Shown here piece by piece: positions 14,174 through 26,000 of a DNA stretch of 64,000 bases (its first letter is position 1; each line of letters begins with the position of its first letter). The notes under the pieces are model-generated. The model was not told the DNA's origin and did not search any database. It was given only the letters and a program-made list of their open reading frames with translations. The stretch lies in the NCBI GenBank assembly GCA_964057225.1, contig OZ059896.1:7874001-7938000 (forward strand), given 5' to 3'. This DNA is from Auanema rhodensis (taxonomy: Eukaryota > Nematoda > Chromadorea > Rhabditida > Rhabditidae). The position numbers were made by a program, and so were the translations under genes.

Positions 14174-16059
14174 CGATCTCGAACAATCTTTGCTATTGCT
14201 TTCCCCACCATTGAAAATGGAGGGAAAATGTAAGCGTATCCTTGTGATACTTCTGCCCAATTTACGGCAAAGGAGTTGATAAAGCAAGCTCCCGGGTCTG
14301 GAAGGTATGAAATATATCTATCTAATTTGAAATTATTTGAAGAAGCAAATAGATCAATGTTAGGTGTTCCCCATTCAAGGAATATTTCTTTAATGATTTC
14401 ATCATGTAAGGACCACTCCTCACTATCTAAGAACTGTCCTCTCGATAACTTGTCGGCGGAAATATTTTGTCGTCCCGGAATATGAGAAGCTTTTATTCTG
14501 ATACCGCGGACAGTGCAAAATTCCCATAACTTTAAGGCTATATCTGAGCCTTCAGCCGAACGAGTGCCTCCTCGTTTGTTAATATAAGCAATAGCCGACA
14601 TGTTATCAAGAAGTAAGGTCACGTCTACGTAACTTTTAGATTTGAGGAAGAAGGAAACCGCTTTATAAGCAGCGCTCAGTTCTCTCCAGTTAATATGAAG
14701 TTTCTTTTCTTCAATAGACCAGATTCCGGAAATTTGTTGACCGTCCATACAACCTCCATATCCTCGCAAGGAAGCGTCGGATGTTATAGTTATCGAAGGT
14801 GAAAACGGACAAAACGAAACAGGCAGATGCATTACAGTTTCCAAGATAAATTTAACTTGAGGAAATATTATGTCCAAATCTCGCGATCTATTTAACTTTT
14901 CGTTAATGTGTAAAGAAGAAGAGAGAGCTTTCAAGGATACCACACCTAGCGCACGTTGGAGAGAGTGAACGAAAAAACTGATTTCGGGATGAACAATAGC
15001 AGTAAAGTTCAATAAGCCCAACAGGGATGCAAAACATCTTAATGTGGCGTCTGGTTTATTTACCCGATCTAATGCATTTTGAATGCGATCTAACTTTGAT
15101 ACTGGTATTGACCATGTACCTTCCTGGGCATTTAGATTGATTCCCAGAAATTCTATTCTTTGAGTAGGGATTAAAATGGACTTAGTGTGGTTAACTGAGA
15201 AACCAGATTGCTTGAATAAACACAAGGCTAACTGAATATGCTCTTGTACTTGAGTGACAGATGACCCAATAAACAGCCAATCGTCTAGATAGTTAATAAT
15301 GCGAACTCCTTTACTTCGTAAATACGAAGCAAGGACTCTAACGATCTTATGAAAAGTGAATGGAGCTGAACTAAGGCCAAATGGCATGGCTTGAAAAACA
15401 TAACCAGAACCTCCAGCTCGAAAAGCTAGGAAAGGTTGATGTTCTGGATCAATAGGAACAGCATGATATGCAGACGAAAAATCTATTTTAGCTAACCAAT
15501 CCGATGGTTGTATCAATAGTGATACATCTTTAATTGATTCTAGCTTGAAGGGAAGGTCCTGCAGATATGAATTGAGTCGTCTCAGATTCAAAATAAAGCG
15601 AAACTCTCCATCTTTCTTGGGCACAACAAAAGCAGGGGATAAGAATACCTTTTCATTTTTTTGAATAGGTCTAATGGTGCCTTCTGACAGCATATCCACT
15701 ATCAATAAGTCAAGGTTTCTTGAAGAGACCGAGTTATTAAGCGAGGAATCAAAATTACTCAAAGGAGGTAGAGAACCGTTAAATGGTAAACGATAATTAA
15801 TAACTGATTGCAAAATGAACAAATCAGACGAAATAGAAAACCAAAATGAACAATGATTGGCTAATGAACGTGCAGAAAAGGAGGGAACTAACTTCGTACG
15901 TTGAGCAACAGAGCGGGAAGTAGTTTTCCTATTAACAGTGTGTCTACGGTCCGATGGTACCACACGACGTTGAGATTGCTCCGAGCGGTGTTTCATAACC
16001 TCGTTAGGTTTTCTCAGTTCGGCTCGCAGTGCTCGCCCAAACAGTTCCACGGCCTGAGC
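13996..16059 (-). CDS. DIRS reverse transcriptase - RNase H - methyltransferase-like polyprotein
   Basis: This is the replication polyprotein. On the 684-residue frame counted from the GTG at 16050, the RT domain spans about 110-310 with the catalytic box YLDDWL (Asp256, Asp257), the DIRS form of the YxDD motif. RNase H spans about 418-535 with Asp425, Glu457, Asp482 and Asp533 in suitable places, the last in 'SADKLSR'. Residues about 560-684 match the DIRS-type N6-methyltransferase-like module, including an FPPF motif at 609-612; its activity is unproven. There is no ATG near the start. The frame is open back to a TTTTACAG acceptor ending at 16060 and joins the Gag frame in phase if the 43-nt intron is removed, so I begin it at 16059. 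Confidence 0.9.
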   Translation of the reverse strand, partial: AQAVELFGRALRAELRKPNEVMKHRSEQSQRRVVPSDRRHTVNRKTTSRSVAQRTKLVPSFSARSLANHCSFWFSISSDLFILQSVINYRLPFNGSLPPLSNFDSSLNNSVSSRNLDLLIVDMLSEGTIRPIQKNEKVFLSPAFVVPKKDGEFRFILNLRRLNSYLQDLPFKLESIKDVSLLIQPSDWLAKIDFSSAYHAVPIDPEHQPFLAFRAGGSGYVFQAMPFGLSSAPFTFHKIVRVLASYLRSKGVRIINYLDDWLFIGSSVTQVQEHIQLALCLFKQSGFSVNHTKSILIPTQRIEFLGINLNAQEGTWSIPVSKLDRIQNALDRVNKPDATLRCFASLLGLLNFTAIVHPEISFFVHSLQRALGVVSLKALSSSLHINEKLNRSRDLDIIFPQVKFILETVMHLPVSFCPFSPSITITSDASLRGYGGCMDGQQISGIWSIEEKKLHINWRELSAAYKAVSFFLKSKSYVDVTLLLDNMSAIAYINKRGGTRSAEGSDIALKLWEFCTVRGIRIKASHIPGRQNISADKLSRGQFLDSEEWSLHDEIIKEIFLEWGTPNIDLFASSNNFKLDRYISYLPDPGACFINSFAVNWAEVSQGYAYIFPPFSMVGKAIAKIVRDRCKAILIAPNWTSQYWFPTLKKIHKEVRVLQHPYLLRNPVGEVHPLLKSHNFQLLAWRI

Positions 16060-16102
16060 CTGTAAAACAAATAATATAAGGTTAAAAGGCGGAGTGACTT
16101 AC
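16060..16102 (-). other. Candidate 43-nt spliceosomal intron between DIRS Gag and Pol
   Basis: Read on the minus strand, the segment starts with the strong donor GTAAGT and ends with TTTGTTTTACAG, a good acceptor with a pyrimidine-rich run. It contains the Gag stop codon (TAA at 16082-16084). Removing 43 nt (not a multiple of 3) joins ...VLG of Gag to AQAVELFG... of the RT frame with no stop. Unspliced RNA would give Gag and spliced RNA Gag-Pol, a possible substitute for frameshifting. Splicing is inferred from sequence only. Confidence 0.7.
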
Positions 16103-16807
16103 TCCTAGTACCGTATCAAAGGAGGAAGACGAACTAAGGCCAACTTTACGATAGTTCGGCATGCTCTGTGAAGGGCGAGAGAATCCCATTCTGAGAAGGG
16201 CAAGCTCTCGAGTTGCTCCTAAGAAAGTGCGCAGATTTGCACTGACAAAGCGTTCCAGAATTGAGAGATAACCAGCAACTTTCGGAGAAAGTGGGCCACC
16301 TTCATCATTGGATCCGAGAAAACGGATAATAGTAACGATATTCAAAACTTGTAACTCGTTTTCGTAAAGTCCTCGTAACTCCTGTTCTGATACTTTATGA
16401 AATGATCTCGTTGAGCCATCCAAAAGATTTTGAAGTTTAGAGTCCAACACCGGGAGATCTGCTAAGATGGATTCCGGGCGAGGGAGTTCTTGAATTAGTG
16501 ATGAGCGGTCCGAAGGAAGGAGAGTAATACCAGCTGCGAGATGTTCAAAGTTAGTAAGAAGATCTTCCGCAAGCGAGATAACCGGTCGTTCCTTGGAGGC
16601 TGGAGTTGAAGGAGGTAGAGGAACAGAGCTAGGTTGAGGACAAGGCCTCTGGCGCTTGACAGGCCTGAGAGATAGTGAACAGGATCTAGATGACGAAACG
16701 GATCTAGAACGTGAACGTCGAATATCTTGCTCTCGCGAAGGCGAACGCGAATAATGAGACGAAGAATCCAAATCACGGGGAGTTGAAGGTTCCCGTGAAG
16801 ACGGCAT
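16082..16807 (-). CDS. DIRS Gag-like ORF1 protein
   Basis: This 241-residue frame begins with an ATG at 16807, inside the right end of the element and just downstream of the right terminal repeat. The N-terminus is strongly Ser/Arg-rich, with repeated SRS/RSRSR clusters over about residues 10-50, followed by a basic patch (RPVKRQR). This could serve for nucleic-acid binding or nuclear targeting. The rest is predicted mostly helical, with no zinc knuckle. The position and composition fit the ORF1/Gag of DIRS1-like elements, which is poorly conserved, so the assignment rests mainly on context. The last five codons (VSHSAF) lie inside the candidate intron, so they are present only in the unspliced product. 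Confidence 0.75.
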   Translation of the reverse strand: MPSSREPSTPRDLDSSSHYSRSPSREQDIRRSRSRSVSSSRSCSLSLRPVKRQRPCPQPSSVPLPPSTPASKERPVISLAEDLLTNFEHLAAGITLLPSDRSSLIQELPRPESILADLPVLDSKLQNLLDGSTRSFHKVSEQELRGLYENELQVLNIVTIIRFLGSNDEGGPLSPKVAGYLSILERFVSANLRTFLGATRELALLRMGFSRPSQSMPNYRKVGLSSSSSFDTVLGVSHSAF

Positions 16808-16839
16808 AGCGACCGATCAGCGTATGTCGGAAAATAAAA

Positions 16840-17015
16840 CTGATGTTTATGTGTTAGTTAGGGGGCGTGTCATTACTGGTTAGCACCACGGGTAATGATA
16901 CGCTCATTTTACAATGTGTTACGAAATACTGTTGATTTCTGTTAATTTTTGTTTTATTGATTACCGAGAAGATATGTTATTTGGAAAATAAATAGCTTAA
17001 GACATGGGATATAAT
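16840..17015 (-). repeat. DIRS right inverted terminal repeat
   Basis: These 176 bp are the reverse complement of 12603-12778. This is the upstream end of the element relative to its genes, so it should carry the promoter; I see no unambiguous TATA box that would fix the start site. The interval 16808-16839 is a short leader between the repeat and the Gag ATG. Confidence 0.93.
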
Positions 17016-20000
17016 CAGAATCTACACATCTGAATACCCAACCTTTTGATATTTTTATTTGATCAAAGTTGATCATCTTGGAATAAACCGAACATTCACC
17101 AGGCACAACATGACTACAGCCTGAACTTTTTTGTGAACAAACCTGCTGGATAGGGTCGAGATAAACCCTTTTTCCGGAAAATAGAGAGGTCCTGGTCAAT
17201 TTTCACTAAGAATTTCAGAATCTACACATCTGAATACCCAACCTTTTGATATTTTTATTTGATCAAAGTTGATCATCTTGGAATAAACCGAACATTCACC
17301 AGGCACAACATGACTACAGTCTGAACTTTTTTGTGAACAAATCTGCTGGATAGGGTCGAGATAAACCTTTTTTCCGGAAAAGAGAGAGGTCCTGGTCAAT
17401 TTTCACTAAGAAATTCAGAATCTACACATCTGAATACCCAACCTTTTGATATTTTTATTTGATCAAAGTTGATGATCTTGGAGTAATGCGGACATTCACC
17501 AGGCACAACATGACTACAGCCTGAACTTTTTTGTGAACAAATCTGCTGGATAGGGTCGAGATAAACCTTTTTTCCGGAAAATAGAGAGGTCCTGGTCAAT
17601 TCTCACTAAGAAATTCAGAAACTACACATCTAAATACCCAACCTTTTGATATTTATATTTGATCAAAGTTGATGATCTTGGAGTAAAGCGAACATTCACC
17701 AGGCACAACATGACTACAGCCTCAACTTTTTTGTGAACAAATCTGCTGGATAGGGTCGAGATAAACCCTTTTTCCGGAATAGAGAGAGGTCCTGGTCAAT
17801 TTTCACTAAGAAATTCAGAATCTACACATCTGAATACCCAACCTTTTGATATTTTTATTTGATCAAAGTTGACGATCTTGGAGTAAAGCGGACATTCACC
17901 AGGCACAACATGACTACAGCCTGAACTTTTTTGTGAACAAACCTGCTGGATAGGGTCGAGATAAACCCTTTTTCCGGAAAATAGAGAGGTCCTGGTCAAT
18001 TCTCACTAAGAATTTCAGAATCTACACATCTGAATACCCAACCTTTTGATATTTTTATTTGATCAAAGTTGTTCATCTTGGAATAAACCGAACATTCACC
18101 AGGCACAATATGACTACAGCCTGAACTTTTTTGTGAACAAATCTGCTGGATAGGGTCAAGATAAACCCTTTGTCCGGAAAATAGAGAGGTCCTGGTCAAT
18201 TTTCACTAAGAAATTCAGAATCTACACATCTGAATACCCAACCTTTTGATATTTTTATTTGATCAAAGTTGATCATCTTGGAATAAACCGAACATTCACC
18301 AGGCACAACATGACTACAGCCTGAACTTTTTTGTGAACAAACCTGCTGGATAGGGTCGAGATAAACCCTTTTTCCGGAAAATAGAGAGGTCCTGGTCAAT
18401 TTTCACTAAGAATTTCAGAATCTACACATCTGAATACCCAACCTTTTGATATTTTTATTTGATCAAAGTTGATCATCTTGGAATAAACCGAACATTCACC
18501 AGGCACAACATGACTACAGCCTGAACTTTTTTGTGAACAAATCTGCTGGATAGGGTCGAGATAAACCCTTTTTCCCGAAAAGAGAGAGGTCCTGGTCAAT
18601 TTTCACTAAGAAATTCAGAATCTACACATCTGAATACCCAACCTTTTGATATTTTTATTTGATCAAAGTTGATCATCTTGGAATAAACCGAACATTCACC
18701 AGGCACAACATGACTACAGCCTGAACTTTTTTGTGAACAAATCTGCTGGATAGGGTCGAGATAAACCCTTTTTCCGGAAAATAGAGAGGTCCTGGTCAAT
18801 TCTCACTAAATATTTCAGAATCTACACATCTGAATACCCAACCTTTTGATATTTATATTTGATCAAAGTTGATCATCTTGGAATAAACCGAACATTCACC
18901 AGGCACAACATGACTACAGCCTGAACTTTTTTGTGAACAAACCTGCTGGATAGGGTCGAGATAAACCCTTTTTCCGGAAAATAGAGAGGTCCTGGTCAAT
19001 TCTCACTAAATATTTCAGAATCTACACATCTGAATACCCAACCTTTTGATATTTATATTTGATCAAAGTTGATGATCTTGGAGTAAAGCGAACATTCACC
19101 AGGCACAACATGACTACAGCCTGAACTTTTTTGTGAACAAATCTGCTGGATAGGGTCGAGATAAACCCTTTTTCCGGAAAAGAGAGAGGTCCTGGTCAAT
19201 TTTCACTAAGAAATTCAGAATCTACACATCTGAATACCCAACCTTTTGATATTTTTATTTGATCAAAGTTGATCATCTTGGAATAAACCGAACATTCACC
19301 AGGCACAACATGACTACAGCCTGAACTTTTTTGTGAACAAATCTGCTGGATAGGGTCGAGATAAACCCTTTTTCCGGAAAATAGAGAGGTCCTGGTCAAT
19401 TCTCACTAAATATTTCAGAATCTACACATCTGAATACCCAACCTTTTGATATTTATATTTGATCAAAGTTGATCATCTTGGAATAAACCGAACATTCACC
19501 AGGCACAACATGACTACAGCCTGAACTTTTTTGTGAACAAACCTGCTGGATAGGGTCGAGATAAACCCTTTTTCCGGAAAATAGAGAGGTCCTGGTCAAT
19601 TCTCACTAAATATTTCAGAATCTACACATCTGAATACCCAACCTTTTGATATTTATATTTGATCAAAGTTGATGATCTTGGAGTAAAGCGAACATTCACC
19701 AGGCACAACATGACTACAGCCTGAACTTTTTTGTGAACAAATCTGCTGGATAGGGTCGAGATAAACCCTTTTTCCGGAAAAGAGAGAGGTCCTGGTCAAT
19801 TTTCACTAAGAAATTCAGAATCTACACATCTGAATACCCAACCTTTTGATATTTTTATTTGATCAAAGTTGATCATCTTGGAATAAACCGAACATTCACC
19901 AGGCACAACATGACTACAGCCTGAACTTTTTTGTGAACAAACCTGCTGGATAGGGTCGAGATAAACCCTTTTTCCGGAAAATAGAGAGGTCCTGGTCAAT

Positions 20001-22904
20001 TTTCACTAAGAATTTCAGAATCTACACATCTGAATACCTAACCTTTTGATATTTTTATTTGATCAAAGTTGATCATCTTGGAATAAACCGAACATTCACC
20101 AGGCACAACATGACTACAGCCTGAACTTTTTTGTGAACAAATCTGCTGGATAGGGTCGAGATAAACCCTTTTTCCGGAAAAGAGAGAGGTCCTGGTCAAT
20201 TTTCACTAAGAAATTCAGAATCTACACATCTGAATACCCAACCTTTTGATATTTTTATTTGATTAAAGTTGACGATCTTGCAGTAAAGCGGACATTCACC
20301 AGGCACAACATGACTACAGCCTGAACTTTTTTGTGAACAAACCTGCTGGATAGGGTCGAGATAAACCCTTTTTCCGGAAAATAGAGAGGTCCTGGTCAAT
20401 TTTCACTAAGAAATTCAGAATCTACACATCTGAATACCCAACCTTTTGATATTTTTATTTGATCAAAGTTGATCATCTTGGAATAAACCGAACATTCACC
20501 AGGCACAATATGACTACAGCCTGAACTTTTTTGTGAACAAATCTGCTGGATAGGGTCAAGATAAACCCTTTGTCCGGAAAATAGAGAGGTCCTGGTCAAT
20601 TTTCACTAAGAAATTCAGAATCTACACATCTGAATACCCAACCTTTTGATATTTTTATTTGATCAAAGTTGATCATCTTGGAATAAACCGAACATTCACC
20701 AGGCACAACATGACTACAGCCTGAACTTTTTTGTGAACAAACCTGCTGGATAGGGTCGAGATAAACCCTTTTTCCGGAAAATAGAGAGGTCCTGGTCAAT
20801 TTTCACTAAGAATTTCAGAATCTACACATCTGAATACCCAACCTTTTGATATTTTTATTTGATCAAAGTTGATCATCTTGGAATAAACCGAACATTCACC
20901 AGGCACAACATGACTACAGCCTGAACTTTTTTGTGAACAAACCTGCTGGATAGGGTCGAGATAAACCCTTTTTCCGGAAAATAGAGAGGTCCTGGTCAAT
21001 TCTCACTAAGAAATTCAGAATCTACACATCTGAATACCCAACCTTTAAATATTTTTATTTGATCAAAGTTGACGATCTTGGAGTAAAGCGGACATTCACC
21101 AGGCACAACATGACTACAGCCTGAACTTTTTTGTGAACAAACCTGCTGGATAGGGTCGAGATAAACCCTTTTTCCGGAAAATAGAGAGGTCCTGGTCAAT
21201 TCTCACTAAGAATTTCAGAATCTACACATCTGAATACCCAACCTTTTGATATTTTTATTTGATCAAAGTTGATCATCTTGGAATAAACCGAACATTCACC
21301 AGGCACAACATGACTACAGCCTGAACTTTTTTGTGAACAAATCTGCTGGATAGGGTCGAGATAAACCCTTTTTCCGGAAAAGAGAGAGGTCCTGGTCAAT
21401 TTTCACTAAGAAATTCAGAATCTACACATCTGAATACCCAACCTTTTGATATTTTTATTTGATTAAAGTTGACGATCTTGCAGTAAAGCGGACATTCACC
21501 AGGCACAACATGACTACAGCCTGAACATTTTTGTGAACAAACCTGCTGGATAGGGTCGAGATAAACCCTTTTTCCGGAAAATAGAGAGGTCCTGGTCAAT
21601 TCTCACTAAGAATTTCAGAATCTACACATCTGAATACCCAACCTTTTGATATTTTTATTTGATCAAAGTTGATCATCTTGGAATAAACCGAACATTCACC
21701 AGGCACAACATGACTACAGCCTGAACTTTTTTGTGAACAAATCTGCTGGATAGGGTCGAGATAAACCCTTTTTCCGGAAAAGAGAGAGGTCCTGGTCAAT
21801 TTTCACTAAGAAATTCAGAATCTACACATCTGAATACCCAACCTTTTGATATTTTTATTTGATTAAAGTTGACGATCTTGCAGTAAAGCGGACATTCACC
21901 AGGCACAACATGACTACAGCCTGAACTTTTTTGTGAACAAACCTGCTGGATAGGGTCGAGATAAACCCTTTTTCCGGAAAATAGAGAGGTCCTGGTCAAT
22001 TTTCACTAAGAAATTCAGAATCTACACATCTGAATACCCAACCTTTTGATATTTTTATTTGATCAAAGTTGATCATCTTGGAATAAACCGAACATTCACC
22101 AGGCACAATATGACTACAGCCTGAACTTTTTTGTGAACAAATCTGCTGGATAGGGTCAAGATAAACCCTTTGTCCGGAAAATAGAGAGGTCCTGGTCAAT
22201 TTTCACTAAGAAATTCAGAATCTACACATCTGAATACCCAACCTTTTGATATTTTTATTTGATCAAAGTTGATCATCTTGGAATAAACCGAACATTCACC
22301 AGGCACAACATGACTACAGCCTGAACTTTTTTGTGAACAAACCTGCTGGATAGGGTCGAGATAAACCCTTTTTCCGGAAAATAGAGAGGTCCTGGTCAAT
22401 TTTCACTAAGAATTTCAGAATCTACACATCTGAATACCCAACCTTTTGATATTTTTATTTGATCAAAGTTGATCATCTTGGAATAAACCGAACATTCACC
22501 AGGCACAACATGACTACAGCCTGAACTTTTTTGTGAACAAATCTGCTGGATAGGGTCGAGATAAACCCTTTTTCCCGAAAAGAGAGAGGTCCTGGTCAAT
22601 TTTCACTAAGAAATTCAGAATCTACACATCTGAATACCCAACCTTTTGATATTTTTATTTGATCAAAGTTGACGATCTTGGAGTAAAGCGGACATTCACC
22701 AGGCACAACATGACTACAGCCTGAACTTTTTTGTGAACAAACCTGCTGGATAGGGTCGAGATAAACCCTTTTTCCGGAAAATAGAGAGGTCCTGGTCAAT
22801 TCTCACTAAGAAATTCAGAATCTACACATCTGAATACCCAACCTTTTGATATTTTTATTTGATCAAAGTTGATCATCTTGGAATAAACCGAACATTCACC
22901 AGGC
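17016..22904. repeat. 200-bp satellite array, right block
   Basis: About 29.4 units continue the left block in the same orientation and phase once the DIRS element is removed. Variant order just right of the insertion (17196, 17396, 17596, 17796, 17996) repeats that of the units before it (11547, 11747, 11947, 12147, 12347), so a local multi-unit duplication preceded the insertion or flanks it. Further local duplications are visible: the block at 18596-19195 is repeated at 19196-19795, and 20196-20599 is repeated at 21796-22199. The array stops at the sequence ...caccaggca (22904), in mid-unit. Confidence 0.96.
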
Positions 22905-22943
22905 ATCTGAAATTCTGCCTCCAGCCTACTACGCTACGGAAGC
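22905..22943 (-). pseudogene. Satellite / tRNA-array junction with filler and truncated tRNA-Met
   Basis: The last 20 bp (22924-22943) are the 5' end of the tRNA-Met gene on the minus strand: acceptor strand, A box and part of the D arm. Everything downstream in the tRNA is lost. Between it and the satellite lie 19 bp of filler (22905-22923). The first 11 bases, TCTGAAATTCT, are the reverse complement of the satellite's AGAATTTCAGA, so the filler looks templated from nearby satellite. One base in the A-box region differs from the array consensus. Confidence 0.8.
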
Positions 22944-23053
22944 TACGAATATATCGTATTCGCATATTTCTTAGTAGCTACGAACATACAATGACAACCA
23001 AAACTATAAAAATGAAAGAATATCTTTTGTATCAGAATAAATCGAGGAAAACG

Positions 23054-23058
23054 AAAAA
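23054..23058 (-). terminator. RNA polymerase III terminator of the first tRNA-Met copy (representative)
   Basis: On the minus strand the tRNA 3' end is followed by ATCTTTTTCG. T5 is sufficient for Pol III termination. The same site follows nearly every minus-strand copy. Most plus-strand copies have only T4 (ATCTTTTCCG), and a few have ATCGTTTTCG. Confidence 0.8.
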
Positions 23059-23061
23059 GAT

Positions 23062-26000
23062 TGCTCCCGGTGAGGCTCGAACTCACGACCTTCAGATTAT
23101 GAGACTGACGCGCTGCCTACTGCGCTACGGAAGCTACGAATATATCGTATTCGCATATTTCTTAGTAGCTACGAACATACAATGACAACCAAAACTATAA
23201 AAATGAAAGAATATCTTTTGTATCAGAATAAATCGAGGAAAACGAAAAAGATTGCTCCCGGTGAGGCTCGAACTCACGACCTTCAGATTATGAGACTGAC
23301 GCGCTGCCTACTGCGCTACGGAAGCTACGAATATATCGTATTCGCATATTTCTTAGTAGCTACGAACATACAATGACAACCAAAACTATAAAAATGAAAG
23401 AATATCTTTTGTATCAGAATAAATCGAGGAAAACGAAAAAGATTGCTCCCGGTGAGGCTCGAACTCACGACCTTCAGATTATGAGACTGACGCGCTGCCT
23501 ACTGCGCTACGGAAGCTACGAATATATCGTATTCGCATATTTCTTAGTAGCTACGAACATACAATGACAACCAAAACTATAAAAATGAAAGAATATCTTT
23601 TGTATCAGAATAAATCGAGGAAAACGAAAAAGATTGCTCCCGGTGAGGCTCGAACTCACGACCTTCAGATTATGAGACTGACGCGCTGCCTACTGCGCTA
23701 CGGAAGCTACGAATATATCGTATTCGCATATTTCTTAGTAGCTACGAACATACAATGACAACCAAAACTATAAAAATGAAAGAATATCTTTTGTATCAGA
23801 ATAAATCGAGGAAAACGAAAAAGATTGCTCACGGTGAGGCTCGAACTCACGACCTTCAGATTATGAGACTGACGCGCTGCCTACTGCGCTACGGAAGCTA
23901 CGAATATATCGTATTCGCATATTTCTTAGTAGCTACGAACATACAATGACAACCAAAACTATAAAAATGAAAGAATATCTTTTGTATCAGAATAAATCGA
24001 GGAAAACGAAAAAGATTGCTCCCGGTGAGGCTCGAACTCACGACCTTCAGATTATGAGACTGACGCGCTGCCTACTGCGCTACGGAAGCTACGAATATAG
24101 CGTGTGCGCAAATTTCTTAGTAGCTACGAACATACAATGACAACCAAAACTATAAAAATGAAAGAATATCTTTTGTATCAGAATAAATCGAGGAAAACGA
24201 AAAAGATTGCTCCCGGTGAGGCTCGAACTCACGACCTTCAGATTATGAGACTGACGCGCTGCCTACTGCGCTACGGAAGCTACGAATATATCGTATTCGC
24301 ATATTTCTTAGTAGCTACGAACATACAATGACAACCAAAACTATAAAAATGAAAGAATATCTTTTGTATCAGAATAAATCGAGGAAAACGAAAAAGATTG
24401 CTCCCGGTGAGGCTCGAACTCACGACCTTCAGATTATGAGACTGACGCGCTGCCTACTGCGCTACGGAAGCTACGAATATATCGTATTCGCATATTTCTT
24501 AGTAGCTACGAACATACAATGACAACCAAAACTATAAAAATGAAAGAATATCTTTTGTATCAGAATAAATCGAGGAAAACGAAAAAGATTGCTCCCGGTG
24601 AGGCTCGAACTCACGACCTTCAGATTATGAGACTGACGCGCTGCCTACTGCGCTACGGAAGCTACGAATATATCGTATTCGCATATTTCTTAGTAGCTAC
24701 GAACATACAATGACAACCAAAACTATAAAAATGAAAGAATATCTTTTGTATCAGAATAAATCGAGGAAAACGAAAAAGATTGCTCACGGTGAGGCTCGAA
24801 CTCACGACCTTCAGATTATGAGACTGACGCGCTGCCTACTGCGCTACGGAAGCTACGAATATATCGTATTCGCATATTTCTTAGTAGCTACGAACATACA
24901 ATGACAACCAAAACTATAAAAATGAAAGAATATCTTTTGTATCAGAATAAATCGAGGAAAACGAAAAAGATTGCTCCCGGTGAGGCTCGAACTCACGACC
25001 TTCAGATTATGAGACTGACGCGCTGCCTACTGCGCTACGGAAGCTACGAATATAGCGTGTGCGCAAATTTCTTAGTAGCTACGAACATACAATGACAACC
25101 AAAACTATAAAAATGAAAGAATATCTTTTGTATCAGAATAAATCGAGGAAAACGAAAAAGATTGCTCCCGGTGAGGCTCGAACTCACGACCTTCAGATTA
25201 TGAGACTGACGCGCTGCCTACTGCGCTACGGAAGCTACGAATATAGCGTGTGCGCAAATTTCTTAGTAGCTACGAACATACAATGACAACCAAAACTATA
25301 AAAATGAAAGAATATCTTTTGTATCAGAATAAATCGAGGAAAACGAAAAAGATTGCTCCCGGTGAGGCTCGAACTCACGACCTTCAGATTATGAGACTGA
25401 CGCGCTGCCTACTGCGCTACGGAAGCTACGAATATATCGTATTCGCATATTTCTTAGTAGCTACGAACATACAATGACAACCAAAACTATAAAAATGAAA
25501 GAATATCTTTTGTATCAGAATAAATCGAGGAAAACGAAAAAGATTGCTCCCGGTGAGGCTCGAACTCACGACCTTCAGATTATGAGACTGACGCGCTGCC
25601 TACTGCGCTACGGAAGCTACGAATATATCGTATTCGCATATTTCTTAGTAGCTACGAACATACAATGACAACCAAAACTATAAAAATGAAAGAATATCTT
25701 TTGTATCAGAATAAATCGAGGAAAACGAAAAAGATTGCTCCCGGTGAGGCTCGAACTCACGACCTTCAGATTATGAGACTGACGCGCTGCCTACTGCGCT
25801 ACGGAAGCTACGAATATATCGTATTCGCATATTTCTTAGTAGCTACGAACATACAATGACAACCAAAACTATAAAAATGAAAGAATATCTTTTGTATCAG
25901 AATAAATCGAGGAAAACGAAAAAGATTGCTCACGGTGAGGCTCGAACTCACGACCTTCAGATTATGAGACTGACGCGCTGCCTACTGCGCTACGGAAGCT

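Larger units (their letters stand above)
12567..17015 (-). mobile_element. DIRS1-like tyrosine-recombinase retrotransposon, apparently complete
   Basis: This 4.45-kb element has all the parts expected of a DIRS1-like retrotransposon: inverted terminal repeats (176 bp identical by eye), an internal complementary region that copies both outer ends, and Gag-like, RT/RNase H/methyltransferase and tyrosine recombinase frames in that order on the minus strand. The satellite resumes at 17016 exactly where it stopped at 12566 (aagaaatt / cagaatc), so there is no target-site duplication. That fits recombinase-mediated insertion of a circular intermediate. The frames show no stops apart from the candidate intron region, which suggests a recent insertion. 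Between 12779 and 12997 lies about 220 bp of AT-rich noncoding DNA in which I see no feature. Confidence 0.93.

Noticed and set aside
13578..14485. Two plus-strand 69-codon frames inside the DIRS element
   Set aside because: They are antisense to the recombinase and methyltransferase regions, with no family resemblance.
16495..16776. 93-codon minus-strand frame inside DIRS Gag
   Set aside because: It overlaps the Gag frame out of phase and has no supporting start context or similarity.
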